A stretch of 45,741 bases of DNA from JABACD01 sp047639675 (GTDB lineage: Bacteria > Planctomycetota > UBA1135 > GCA-002686595). The translations under genes were made by a program, and so were the position numbers. Position 1 is the stretch's first letter. Each line of letters begins with the position of its first letter. Location of the stretch: the NCBI GenBank assembly GCA_047639675.1, contig JBLIOI010000022.1:1-45741 (forward strand). Direction: 5' to 3'. Shown in pieces: positions 1 to 8,365 of this stretch. The notes below the pieces were generated by a model. It did not search any database, had not been told where the DNA came from, and saw only the letters and a program-made list of their open reading frames with translations.

Positions 1-64
1 GGGAGGTTTCAATACGACCGACGGACTTGAGATCGCCCTTAAGCCCTGAGGCAGCCGCGTCAAT

Positions 65-874
65 TCAATGTTGACGTGTCAAGCAAACGGGCGGCAGGTA
101 GATCGTGAAGTCGATGACAGGTTGCATCATCACGCTGTCATTCTCCTCCAGTGACCCTTCCTCTACGAGCCCCAAACGGTCGAGCAACGGAAAGCTCGCG
201 TGCTGGACATTGCCGCTTGTCGGACACATCTGACCGTGCCAGATCGAATAGCTGCCGAGCTTTCCATCTGTGCGATGGAAGACCCCAATTATTGGGTGCG
301 TCAGCAAGCGAAAGCCCGTTTCGAAGTCTTCGAAGCCACACAACTCATGCACTGCACGCCCGCTATCTTCTAGTTCCAATTCGGCGGGAGCCCATTCGCT
401 CTTCGCCGTCATGCAATACTTCGTGTGGAGCTTTCGCGACTCGTCGAAGTTCACATCGAATCGAATTCGGCCACGATGCCAGGGCAGCTTCCAGGCGTGC
501 CGTGGAATATTGACGAGGACCGAATCCAGGGACGTGCCGAAGAACCAAGCCACATGTTCACCGGTTTTCGTATCGATCACATAGGCCCGATAGTTAATTT
601 GACCGAAGCGCCGCTTGGGCCACGGGCAACTAGCCAGGCGAAAGTCGAGATCTAGAAAGGGCACCACCGAGACCAAGGCTCGTTCTCTTCCTTGGTCGTC
701 GAGCACTGTAGTCGGCTCAAATCGTGAATGCAGGTGCCTGCGCAAACTCTGCGGATCGACCAGGTAGGTCACGATGGCGAAGTGCGCTAACGTGGTCACT
801 ACGTCTATGCCGGAAGTAGGGCTTCTACTTGGGAGCGCCGGCTGGGGTACGAGTGGGTCTGTTACTTTGGTCAT
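65..874 (-). CDS. DUF2071 family protein (YqjF-like)
   Basis: About 269 residues from the ATG at 874. A TTG 15 nt upstream could extend it by five residues. The family is recognised from the run FLDLDFR, FGQINYRAYV, HVAWFFGTSLDS and WKLPWHRGRI through the first half, which is the usual DUF2071 pattern. DUF2071 proteins share a fold with acetoacetate decarboxylase, but their substrate is unknown and I cannot assign a reaction. I see no signal peptide or membrane segment, so it is probably cytosolic. It lies 82 nt downstream of a small membrane protein gene on the same strand, with no sign that the two work together. Confidence 0.85.
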   Translation of the reverse strand: MTKVTDPLVPQPALPSRSPTSGIDVVTTLAHFAIVTYLVDPQSLRRHLHSRFEPTTVLDDQGRERALVSVVPFLDLDFRLASCPWPKRRFGQINYRAYVIDTKTGEHVAWFFGTSLDSVLVNIPRHAWKLPWHRGRIRFDVNFDESRKLHTKYCMTAKSEWAPAELELEDSGRAVHELCGFEDFETGFRLLTHPIIGVFHRTDGKLGSYSIWHGQMCPTSGNVQHASFPLLDRLGLVEEGSLEENDSVMMQPVIDFTIYLPPVCLTRQH

Positions 875-956
875 GGAGAGGGGGCGCAAACAAAATTTAA
901 CGCCCCCACCCTATGCGAAGAATAGCCCACCTAGGTACGGCGATTCACGGTTCGGG

Positions 957-1301
957 CTAAGCGAACGGGCGCAAGTACACCGCAAGGACCGCCACGATGA
1001 TTAGCGCCATCGTGATCATAGAGAGAGCTTTGGTCTTGTCCGGCTTACGGAAGGCGATACCTGCCATACCCGTGATCCCTAACCAGCAAACGATCTTAAC
1101 GATCAGCCAGAGGGGGAAGCCCTCGATCAGCTTGGCTTGCAATCCGAAGCCCGCGATTGCCGCGAGCAGACCGAAGATGCCGGTCAAGCGCAGGATGCGC
1201 GAACGGTTCTTCAAGTCGGGTTCGGCAAAGGCCTGGAAGGTGAAAGCCGTTAGGAGAATGATGCAGACGACGTGAATGATGCTGTAGATGATCGGATTCA
1301 T
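957..1301 (-). CDS. Small four-helix membrane protein (SirB-like topology)
   Basis: 114 residues from the ATG at 1301, starting MNPIIYSIIH. Four hydrophobic segments are visible at about residues 4-26, 39-57, 62-84 and 94-111, with short charged linkers (EPDLKNRSR, FRKPDKTK). The size and topology resemble SirB or other small integral membrane families, but no diagnostic motif lets me name one. The frame stays open upstream to 1625. That extension overlaps the cytochrome gene and crosses a strong hairpin, so I rejected it. It follows the multiheme cytochrome on the same strand, separated by that hairpin, and is probably expressed separately. Confidence 0.7.
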   Translation of the reverse strand: MNPIIYSIIHVVCIILLTAFTFQAFAEPDLKNRSRILRLTGIFGLLAAIAGFGLQAKLIEGFPLWLIVKIVCWLGITGMAGIAFRKPDKTKALSMITMALIIVAVLAVYLRPFA

Positions 1302-1320
1302 GCGCGGCAGCTTAACGCAA

Positions 1321-1355
1321 GCGGGGCCCGGATCCTGCATGGATCCGGGCCCCGC
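1321..1355 (-). terminator. Perfect 15-bp GC-rich hairpin after the cytochrome gene
   Basis: A perfect inverted repeat with arms GCGGGGCCCGGATCC and GGATCCGGGCCCCGC around a 5-nt loop. It lies 38 nt past the stop of the cytochrome gene and 20 nt before the start of the small membrane protein gene. The position and strength fit a transcription terminator. There is no clear T-tract on the minus strand (TTGCGTT follows), so a Rho-assisted or RNA-stabilising role is equally possible. Confidence 0.6.
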
Positions 1356-1392
1356 CTTTAGAATCGCTTGCGGCCAGCTGGCCGCCTCTCGA

Positions 1393-3462
1393 TCAGTCGC
1401 AGAAGTCGACGTGGAGGCCGTTAGAGAGGGCCAGGTTCTGGGGCTGGCCAATGTCGCGGCAGGCGGCCTGATAGAAGATCTCCTCGCTGACCATGAGCAG
1501 GCCGACGGGGACCGGGATGCTGGCGTCGCCGTTGGCATCAAGCTGAACCGGGGCCAAGCGGGTGACGCTGCCGCCCACCAAGAACAAGCCAGCGGGGAGC
1601 TGGAAGTGCTTGGATGTAGTTCCAACGAACACTCCCATCATCGCGTTCGGCACACCGCCCGTGATACTTAGGGCGAAATTGCCTGCTGTCACGCTCGGCG
1701 TTCCTGTGTGTGAAAGTGTCAACTTGTTAGTACTCGAGTTGGGAAGCACCAACCCGTAGCCGATCGGCGGCGGGCAGGGGGGCATCGCCGTCTGGAAGTT
1801 GACCTGCTTCATCAGGGTCGGCTGGCTCTTACCGAACTCCTCCCAGGCGCGGTAAGCAATATCACCGCGATCATCGGTGGTGTTCTGATCGCGTAAGAAC
1901 TCGATGTATTCCTTCGAGGTCGTCTGGTAGTAGAGAGCGACTTCAATGTCGACGGTGCCCTCCGGCACTGAGAACTTGCTGTCCTTCCAGAATTGCTCGT
2001 CGAGGTAGTCTTCGCCGACAGGAGAAGCCTGCGCCACCTCGAAACCTGCGTTGGTGAAACCACGGGGCGGAATTCGGTTGTCATGTAAGACGACGTTGTT
2101 GAGCGCAAAGTGGAAAGTCGGGCCTTCGGTCATACCCGTGGATGCCGCAACAGTAGCGTCGATACCGAGTTCGCATTCGAAGACTGTCGTGCCAGCGGTC
2201 TGAAGAAGGGCCGTCGTTTCGTTGTAACCGCCGCGCTCGCCGAGGAGCGTGCCGACCGAGTCGAGGAACTTGACGTTGATCCACATGCGGCGTCCTTCGG
2301 GATAACCCGTCGGAAGCTTGTGTCCCGTGTTGTTCAGGACACGAACGATCAGGTGATCGCCACGCATGAAGGGATGAACCTCAGCAGCGTTGGCCAACAT
2401 GCCTTCGGTGCGGGCCTTTGACTGGGCTACTGAGCTCGCGGTGAGCCCGGTCTGGAAGTCCGGGTAAAGCGAGCGAACCGCCCCGAGAACCCAAGTGTTT
2501 CCGCCATTAAAGGCGTGCACAGGCATGTCATTGCGGAATTGGGCGCCCCACTGCGGCGCAGCTGCCTCGCCGCTAGCGTCAGGCATGTGGCAGTCTTGGC
2601 AAGTAGCAACTTCCGTCTTGTTGCCACCGAAAAGCCCGCCCATGTCGATCTCTTCTTGAGCGAACTGGCTGTTGGCCCATTCGCTGTAAGTACGCTCAGA
2701 GGGGAAGGCATCTGCCTTGTCATGAGTCGGGTGCTCTGCGTCGAGGTCGTTCAGCGCGTAAGTTCCGTCAGGTTGACGGCTGTAGGCGGGGTTGCTCACG
2801 TCGTGGCAAGTACCGCACATCATCGACTCGCGATGGAAGGGAGACTCGCGCCATTCGTGGTAACCAAAATTCTGGCTCAACACGAAGGGGCCACGGCGGT
2901 TGTCGTCAGGGTCAACGATGTACTGACCCGAGTGGGGGTTGGTCGGGATCGCTGTGGTCAAGCCTGCAAGGATCGCAGTGTCATCCGCCGGGTTGGCCGG
3001 ATCCGCAATCGGATCCACTGTACGGTGGCAGAAGTGGCAGCCAACGCCATCCTCGTCGCCGTTGAACACATCGAGAGCCGAACCGTCCGTGGGAACACTC
3101 TTTCCGTGCAACCAACCGTTAGGAGTGTGGCAACGCAAACAAAGATCACCGACAAAGGCTGCGTCCTGGTTGGCAATCGACATCGCTGCGAACCACATCG
3201 GGTCGCGGGTCGCCTGCCCCATCATGCTCGCCGCCCAATTCGAGTAGGGCTCGATGGCGTCATCGTAGAATCCGTGGCACGAAGAACAGGTGTCGCCGGA
3301 AGCCAAATCGACATTCAGGGTCAGCTCCTGGGTGCCAGGCATCTTCCAGTCTTCGAGGGTTGTCTGGACCTGAGTCCCTCCAGCAGTCCGAGCTAGAACA
3401 GCGGTGCCTATGGAGGCACCCGCAAGAATGCCCGTGATTAGGAGCGTTTTACGAATTGACAT
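1393..3462 (-). CDS. Secreted pentaheme c-type cytochrome with C-terminal beta domain
   Basis: 689 residues with an N-terminal signal-like segment (RKTLLITGILAGASIGTAVLA). Five CxxCH heme-attachment motifs are visible: CSSCH at 59-63, CLRCH 108-112, CHFCH 142-146, CGTCH 216-220 and CQDCH 288-292. All lie in the first 300 residues, so this is an exported multiheme cytochrome. About residues 340-560 look like a beta-rich domain with no motif I can name. The last ~100 residues (TLSHTGTPSVTAGNFALSI onward, ending in a Cys-containing LSNGLHVDFCD) resemble the repeated C-terminal domain of many secreted planctomycete proteins, which may serve sorting or attachment. The redox partner is unknown, and no oxidase or quinone-linked gene is nearby. 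Confidence 0.9.
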   Translation of the reverse strand: MSIRKTLLITGILAGASIGTAVLARTAGGTQVQTTLEDWKMPGTQELTLNVDLASGDTCSSCHGFYDDAIEPYSNWAASMMGQATRDPMWFAAMSIANQDAAFVGDLCLRCHTPNGWLHGKSVPTDGSALDVFNGDEDGVGCHFCHRTVDPIADPANPADDTAILAGLTTAIPTNPHSGQYIVDPDDNRRGPFVLSQNFGYHEWRESPFHRESMMCGTCHDVSNPAYSRQPDGTYALNDLDAEHPTHDKADAFPSERTYSEWANSQFAQEEIDMGGLFGGNKTEVATCQDCHMPDASGEAAAPQWGAQFRNDMPVHAFNGGNTWVLGAVRSLYPDFQTGLTASSVAQSKARTEGMLANAAEVHPFMRGDHLIVRVLNNTGHKLPTGYPEGRRMWINVKFLDSVGTLLGERGGYNETTALLQTAGTTVFECELGIDATVAASTGMTEGPTFHFALNNVVLHDNRIPPRGFTNAGFEVAQASPVGEDYLDEQFWKDSKFSVPEGTVDIEVALYYQTTSKEYIEFLRDQNTTDDRGDIAYRAWEEFGKSQPTLMKQVNFQTAMPPCPPPIGYGLVLPNSSTNKLTLSHTGTPSVTAGNFALSITGGVPNAMMGVFVGTTSKHFQLPAGLFLVGGSVTRLAPVQLDANGDASIPVPVGLLMVSEEIFYQAACRDIGQPQNLALSNGLHVDFCD

Positions 3463-3657
3463 GAACGGTTTCTATAACTGGAACTAGAGATCGGCGACAG
3501 GGGCAGCTTCCAATACTCCCCCAGGTTTCGCACTTCGTCAAGTACCGCAGCCCACCTGATCTGGTATGAGGAGAAATAGGATGGAAATTCCTTCCTAACA
3601 AGCCCCCTTTGGGGCTCCGGGAGACGATTTCCCAATCTCGGACGGTAAGATTCGGTT
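3463..3657. promoter_or_regulatory. Divergent intergenic region, cytochrome/cupin
   Basis: A 195-bp spacer between the divergent cytochrome and cupin starts, which must carry both promoters. I cannot point to convincing -35/-10 boxes. A perfect 6-bp hairpin (AGCCCC, loop CTTT, GGGGCT) at 3601-3616 would lie in the cupin leader, 42 nt before its ATG. Confidence 0.4.
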
Positions 3658-3996
3658 ATGAATCACCCGACTTTGATCCGCCCGGCCGAGCACGCCGTCT
3701 TCTCTGAAGAGAAGATGGGGAAGGTCACTATCTTCCAATCCGATCGCATTCTGGTTGGACTCAACTGTTTCGGCCCCGGCCAAGAACACAAGATCCACGC
3801 CCATCAGGGCATAGACAAGGTCTATCACGTGGTTGAAGGCAGGGGCTTATTTCTTCTGGATGGCCGGGAGGAAGAGATGGAAGCTGGCGAGCTTCTTGTC
3901 GCTCCGGAGGGCGTGCCCCATGGGATTCGCAATACGGGCAGCGAGAACTTGGTGGTGCTAGCCATTCTGGCGCCGGCGCCCGGCGGAAAGGGATGA
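3658..3996 (+). CDS. Single-domain cupin protein
   Basis: 112 residues from an ATG, forming one cupin barrel. The first cupin motif is recognisable as GQEHKIHAHQGIDKVYHVVEG, shifted slightly from the G(X)5HXH consensus, with His at HKIHAH. The second is PEGVPHGIRNTG. The His residues could bind a metal. Small stand-alone cupins have many roles (isomerase, dioxygenase, sugar binding, stress), and nothing here picks one. It is a single plus-strand gene between two minus-strand genes, convergent with the zincin gene 27 nt beyond its stop. Confidence 0.85.
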   Translation: MNHPTLIRPAEHAVFSEEKMGKVTIFQSDRILVGLNCFGPGQEHKIHAHQGIDKVYHVVEGRGLFLLDGREEEMEAGELLVAPEGVPHGIRNTGSENLVVLAILAPAPGGKG

Positions 3997-4023
3997 CAGC
4001 AAGTTCTGCGCGAGACCCCCGCC

Positions 4024-6381
4024 TCAGTACTTCAAACGCAAGTCACTGAACTGAACCTGCGCGTCCTGCACAAACAAACCAACACGCCCCTGAAGCTCTT
4101 CGCCGCCATCCATGCTGCCGACCAATTCGCCATCATAGAAGAACTCGACCTTCCCCGAACTCACCTCGATCGCGATCGTCACGGAATCAGCGGACCAGTC
4201 GACGTTCGACTCGAACTCCTCGACAAAGTCGGGGACCCCTTTGACAAACTCAACGACTCCGATTTTGCGAGTGCTTGGCATGATCGCAAAGAGCTTCTCA
4301 CCGGAGGCCTGGTTGATACCAAAGATCATCCCATAGAGCCAAACGTCGCCGTGCTTGCCGCTTTCAACCTGGACTTCATAGCGGAAAGCGGGCGCCGTCT
4401 TGGTGAGGCAGCGCGCCAAGGACATGCTCTTCGCCTTGACACCAACGCCGCCGTCCTTTTCGAACCAGTCGTCGCCGTTGCGCCATCCCGCCAGGTCAGA
4501 CTCAGGGTTGATCCGACGCCAACGGCGCAGGTCTAGGCCCTCGCCATACTCGGTTGCCAGTTCCGTCAGTCTGGCATCGCCCGACATGACTTTTTGTGTT
4601 TGTTGAACAAAGCGCAATGCAGCCCTCTGCAAGTCCACTTCGGCGCACTGCTTCGCGATGACTAAGGTCGCCTCAACAATCTTCTCATCGGCCTCACCAA
4701 GGTTCTTGGCGACCGTTCGGTCGATCTTTGCGATTCCCGCCAGAGCGCCCTCCAACAACTCCTCGGACGAGACTTCAGGATTACCCTCGGGTGACTCACC
4801 AGGTTCAGTTCCTCGAGCGCATTCAGCCAGCTTCCGGTAGAAGTAGAGTGCCGCGTCGGACTCCTTTTCAGAGGCCAAGAGACTCGCCAAGCCTTCGAGG
4901 GCACGTGCATCATTGGGACTCTTGCGCAGAGCCCATTTGTAGCTCTCGATGGCGTTCTCTTCTTGCTTGTCGGCTAGTTGCTTCTCGGCGCGTGCAATCA
5001 AGGTCTCAGCCATCTCCTTGCCGCCGAAATGTATGGCGTCCAAGTTTTTGATCCACTTTTCCCAGCGCGCGATGAAGTCCTCATAGGTCTTCACATCCTT
5101 CTGCTTGGCCTTCTTGACGAAATACTCCTCGAAGCGTGCTTTGACGTCGTGTGCGCCGCCACTTTTGTAGGAAGCCATGAACTCTTCGAACACCGGGGCG
5201 TAAACGCGCTCCGACTCCTCGTCTTCGTAGTTCCGCATGAAGTAGACGAGACCCCACCCAAAGGGGTAATACTCACCGTCGTAGGAACCCGGCTTGAAGT
5301 AGGTGATTACGTCCTCCACCGTTGGTTTCCCCGCATCAATCAGGAACACCAAGTTGCTCAAACGGCTGTCAGGAATGCCGTTGAAGCTCACCGAACCGCC
5401 CGGCTCGATACGCGTTCCTTCGAAGTAGCAAGCGGTCCCTTCGTTCAGCCAAGTGGGAATAGGATTGGGCCAAACTGCGTGTGTGAACTGGTGCGAAGCC
5501 TCGTGAAATAAGGTGCTCCACAAGTACGAAATGTCCCGTGGGCGTGGCTCCGTACGCGGATCATAGGTCGTCACGTTGTTCTCCCAGGAACGGTAGAAGC
5601 CCTTCACGTTGGCGTCGATGTCCTCCTCGAATGAATCGAATTCCTCGCGCGTCTTGTACACCCGGAGTTCGCAACTGCGCATGCTTCCGCCGCGCTCCTT
5701 GTAACGGAAGACCTTGCGGTAGAAGGTGTTGATCTGTTCCATGGCGCTCGACATGGCTTCAGCCATCTCGTACCCCATGTCGGTCTTGATCGTGTAGAAC
5801 TTCCCCTTGATCTCAAGCGCGTTCTCCCAGTCCGCGTGCTTGGAGTCCAACTTGGCGATCTTCTTGGGACTCAACTTGCTGGAAGACTGCACAGGGACAT
5901 TGATGCCCGATGCCAGCAGAGCTTCCAACGCTTTCTTCTTGCCGTAAATCTTCTCCAGGTGCTTCTCCGCCGCCTCTTCAAATCGAGTCCCCTCACAGCG
6001 TAGCAAGAGGTCGACTGCATTGGCGTAGAGCTTCTTGGCAGCGCAGGCTTTGGAGACCTTGAACAGAGTCTCCGAATAATCGCCGAGCAGCTTGGCGCCT
6101 TCTTCGACCGGGTACTCGAAGGTCGCGAGTTCGATCGCCACACGCTCCAGAAGATCCTCGTCGTCGGGCGCCGCATCTGTCGCTAGCGACAGATACCAAA
6201 CACCCAGATCCTCTTCGCCATCGTCGAGCGCTGCGAGTCCGCAGGCCTCAAGCAAGTTGGGATCTTCAGGCGCGTCCTCCAACTTACGTTCGAGTGTTTC
6301 CAGATCATCCTCCGAATGCGCTGGCATCAGGGACATCAACGGCAGGAGTGAAACGAGAGCGAGAGAGGCGAGTCTTCTCAT
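4024..6381 (-). CDS. Secreted DUF1570-like zincin metallopeptidase with TPRs and C-terminal beta-sandwich
   Basis: 785 residues with a signal peptide at about 1-23 (ending MPAHSEDD). TPR-like helices occupy about residues 27-150 and 460-530. The central domain carries HEASH at 293-297 followed by WLNEG at 311-315. That pair is typical of gluzincins: two His ligands plus a Glu 17 residues later, as in DUF1570. The last ~140 residues resemble a LamG or DUF1080-like carbohydrate-binding sandwich (AGWRNGDDWF, VEFFYDGELVGSMDGG, GRVGLFVQDA). It is likely an exported peptidase acting in the periplasm or at the cell surface. The substrate is unknown. Its divergent neighbour encodes a barrel-like protein. 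Confidence 0.85.
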   Translation of the reverse strand: MRRLASLALVSLLPLMSLMPAHSEDDLETLERKLEDAPEDPNLLEACGLAALDDGEEDLGVWYLSLATDAAPDDEDLLERVAIELATFEYPVEEGAKLLGDYSETLFKVSKACAAKKLYANAVDLLLRCEGTRFEEAAEKHLEKIYGKKKALEALLASGINVPVQSSSKLSPKKIAKLDSKHADWENALEIKGKFYTIKTDMGYEMAEAMSSAMEQINTFYRKVFRYKERGGSMRSCELRVYKTREEFDSFEEDIDANVKGFYRSWENNVTTYDPRTEPRPRDISYLWSTLFHEASHQFTHAVWPNPIPTWLNEGTACYFEGTRIEPGGSVSFNGIPDSRLSNLVFLIDAGKPTVEDVITYFKPGSYDGEYYPFGWGLVYFMRNYEDEESERVYAPVFEEFMASYKSGGAHDVKARFEEYFVKKAKQKDVKTYEDFIARWEKWIKNLDAIHFGGKEMAETLIARAEKQLADKQEENAIESYKWALRKSPNDARALEGLASLLASEKESDAALYFYRKLAECARGTEPGESPEGNPEVSSEELLEGALAGIAKIDRTVAKNLGEADEKIVEATLVIAKQCAEVDLQRAALRFVQQTQKVMSGDARLTELATEYGEGLDLRRWRRINPESDLAGWRNGDDWFEKDGGVGVKAKSMSLARCLTKTAPAFRYEVQVESGKHGDVWLYGMIFGINQASGEKLFAIMPSTRKIGVVEFVKGVPDFVEEFESNVDWSADSVTIAIEVSSGKVEFFYDGELVGSMDGGEELQGRVGLFVQDAQVQFSDLRLKY

Positions 6382-6605
6382 TGTGGCGTAGCGAGTAGTT
6401 TGAGGGAGAAGTGATGAGCGACCAGATTCTATCCGATCTGCGCTGGCTCAATAGATCCGCCCACGGCCAAAAACCCTGTCCATCCGTTACATTCTCGCGA
6501 ACATTTGAGAATTATTGGCCCCGCAGCCAAGCCTCGCTTCGGATGAATTCTCAGGCGGAGCCCCGCGTTCCAACAACCGTAGATTTACAGCGCCGAACAC
6601 CAGCT

Positions 6606-7130
6606 ATGAAGAAATTTGCCATCCTCCTCCTGCTGCTCGCCTCCTGCGGGACCACTCGAATCACGGCCATCGGCGGCAAAATCGACCTTGGAAGCGACAT
6701 CAAACCCGCAGAAGAGCTAACCGCAGGCGGGATAGAAGTTTCATCTGGACCAGTCGGCGGTGGATTCGGATTTGAGCTCGGCGCTTCCTATGGCAAGGAC
6801 AGTGGGAGTGAAGCGGGGACTGGCGTCACCTCCGAGGCCTTTGAGGAATACGCAGGCGCCCGCTACGAATGGCGTGCTGGCGATTGGAGCCCCTTCATTT
6901 CCGCTGGCCTCAGCGCTCTAAAGCTGCGCGGACATGCCGATGGTTCCCCGTCCGCACACGACACGGATCTCGGCTACTATTTTGCAGCTGGAGCCGATTA
7001 TCACTTCGGAAGCGGCTGGCACTTTGGTGGAAGCCTGCGCAAAACCATCGACCACAACCTCAAGTTCAATGGAACCGAAGGAGACGCCGACGCCTGGCAA
7101 TACTTGATGCGCTTCGGCTACGCTTTCTAG
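6606..7130 (+). CDS. Outer-membrane beta-barrel-like protein with lipobox
   Basis: 174 residues from the ATG at 6606 (MKKFAILLLLLASC). An in-frame upstream extension to 6411 lacks signal character and was discarded. A lipobox L-A-S-C puts the lipidated Cys at residue 14. The body alternates glycine and aromatic beta strands (GGGFGFELGASYG, YAGARYEWRAGDWSPFISAG, YYFAAGADYHFGSGWHFGG) and ends in Phe, as outer-membrane barrels do. The family is best described as OmpW/opacity-like porin. A lipobox on a small barrel is unusual, so it may instead be a surface lipoprotein with barrel-like repeats. Confidence 0.75.
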   Translation: MKKFAILLLLLASCGTTRITAIGGKIDLGSDIKPAEELTAGGIEVSSGPVGGGFGFELGASYGKDSGSEAGTGVTSEAFEEYAGARYEWRAGDWSPFISAGLSALKLRGHADGSPSAHDTDLGYYFAAGADYHFGSGWHFGGSLRKTIDHNLKFNGTEGDADAWQYLMRFGYAF

Positions 7131-7176
7131 CACGGTCGAGCGTAGGTAGAAGCCGGCGATCGGGTAAAGTAAGCCC

Positions 7177-8358
7177 ATGGATCTGCCCAACGAATCCGAG
7201 TCAACTCGAGCGCCCAAGGATTTCATCGTCTTCGGTGCTCCTTTGATTGAGGATGCCGAAATCAACGAGATTGTCGATAGCGTACGCAGCGGCTGGCTAG
7301 GAACGGGGCCCAAGGTTCAGCGTTTCGAAGAACAGTTCGCTGACTACAAAGATTCTGAGCGAGCAGTCGCTGTGAACTCGTGCACCGCCGCTTTGCACTT
7401 GGCAATGCTCGTAGCGGGCGTCGGACCTGGTGATGAAGTGATCACAACGCCGCTAACTTTCTGCGCCACCATAAACTCAATCTTGCACGCTGGGGCCACG
7501 CCGATTTTGGCAGACGTAGATCCGGCGACGATGAACATTGATCCGCAGGCTGTCGAGCGAGTGATTTCTCCGCGTACGCGCGCCATCATTCCCGTGCACT
7601 TCGCGGGCCGGCCATGCGAGATGGACGCCTTGACGGCAATCGCGGCCAAGCATGACCTTAAGCTGATCGAGGATTGCGCCCACGCGATCGAGACTGAATT
7701 CAAAGGACGCAAGGCGGGCACCTTTGGTGACTTCGGCTGTTTCAGCTTCTACGCCACGAAGAACGTCACTTGCGGCGAAGGCGGAATGGTACTCACCAAG
7801 CGCGAAGAGGATGCTGAACGTATCAAGACCCTGGCGCTACACGGCATGACCAAGGACGCCTGGCATCGTTTTGGCGATGAGGGCTACAAGCACTACTTAG
7901 TAGTCGAATGCGGCTTCAAGTACAACATGATGGATCTCCAGGCAGCGATTGGCTTGCACCAGATGGCACGGGTCGAGAAGAGTTGGCTGCGGCGTCAAGA
8001 ACTCTGGTCACGGTACAACCAGGAATTCGCCGACTTGGCTGTGACTCTACCGCAAGATCCAGCCCCAAACACGCGCCACGGCTTGCACCTCTACACCCTG
8101 CTCGTCGATGAAGAGCGCACGGGAATCACGCGCGATGAATTCCTCGATGGCATGACTCGCGAAGGAATCGGTGTTGGCGTCCATTACATTGCTGCCACCG
8201 AACACCCCTACTACCAGGACCGTTTTGGTTGGAACGCGGAACTTGCCCCCCATGCAACTCGCATTGGGCGCCAGACGATTAGTCTTCCTCTTTCACCGAA
8301 GGTTAGTGACCAAGACGCATCGCGAGTAATCGCTGCAGTGCGCAAGCTTCTCGGCTAG
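7177..8358 (+). CDS. DegT/DnrJ/EryC1/StrS family sugar aminotransferase (ArnB-like)
   Basis: 393 residues, the usual family length. PLP-binding features include the substrate-side loop SCTAALHLAM (68-77), the IEDCAHAIE segment (164-172) and the Schiff-base Lys195 in SFYATKNVTCGEGG. These enzymes transfer an amino group to a nucleotide-linked 4-keto or 3-keto sugar. The sequence is closest in feel to ArnB/PglE-type C4 aminotransferases, but the exact sugar cannot be read from the protein. It opens a plus-strand run in which a glycosyltransferase starts 7 nt after its stop. Together they suggest synthesis and transfer of an amino sugar for a surface glycan. Confidence 0.93.
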   Translation: MDLPNESESTRAPKDFIVFGAPLIEDAEINEIVDSVRSGWLGTGPKVQRFEEQFADYKDSERAVAVNSCTAALHLAMLVAGVGPGDEVITTPLTFCATINSILHAGATPILADVDPATMNIDPQAVERVISPRTRAIIPVHFAGRPCEMDALTAIAAKHDLKLIEDCAHAIETEFKGRKAGTFGDFGCFSFYATKNVTCGEGGMVLTKREEDAERIKTLALHGMTKDAWHRFGDEGYKHYLVVECGFKYNMMDLQAAIGLHQMARVEKSWLRRQELWSRYNQEFADLAVTLPQDPAPNTRHGLHLYTLLVDEERTGITRDEFLDGMTREGIGVGVHYIAATEHPYYQDRFGWNAELAPHATRIGRQTISLPLSPKVSDQDASRVIAAVRKLLG

Positions 8359-8365
8359 ACACGCT

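Noticed and set aside
1302..1625. Upstream extension of the small membrane protein to 222 residues
   Set aside because: It overlaps the end of the cytochrome gene in another frame, crosses the strong hairpin, and is Ser/Pro/Arg-rich without family features. The ATG at 1301 starts a clean membrane protein.
2515..3396. 293-residue plus-strand frame opposite the cytochrome gene
   Set aside because: It is antisense to a protein with five CxxCH motifs and shows no motif of its own.
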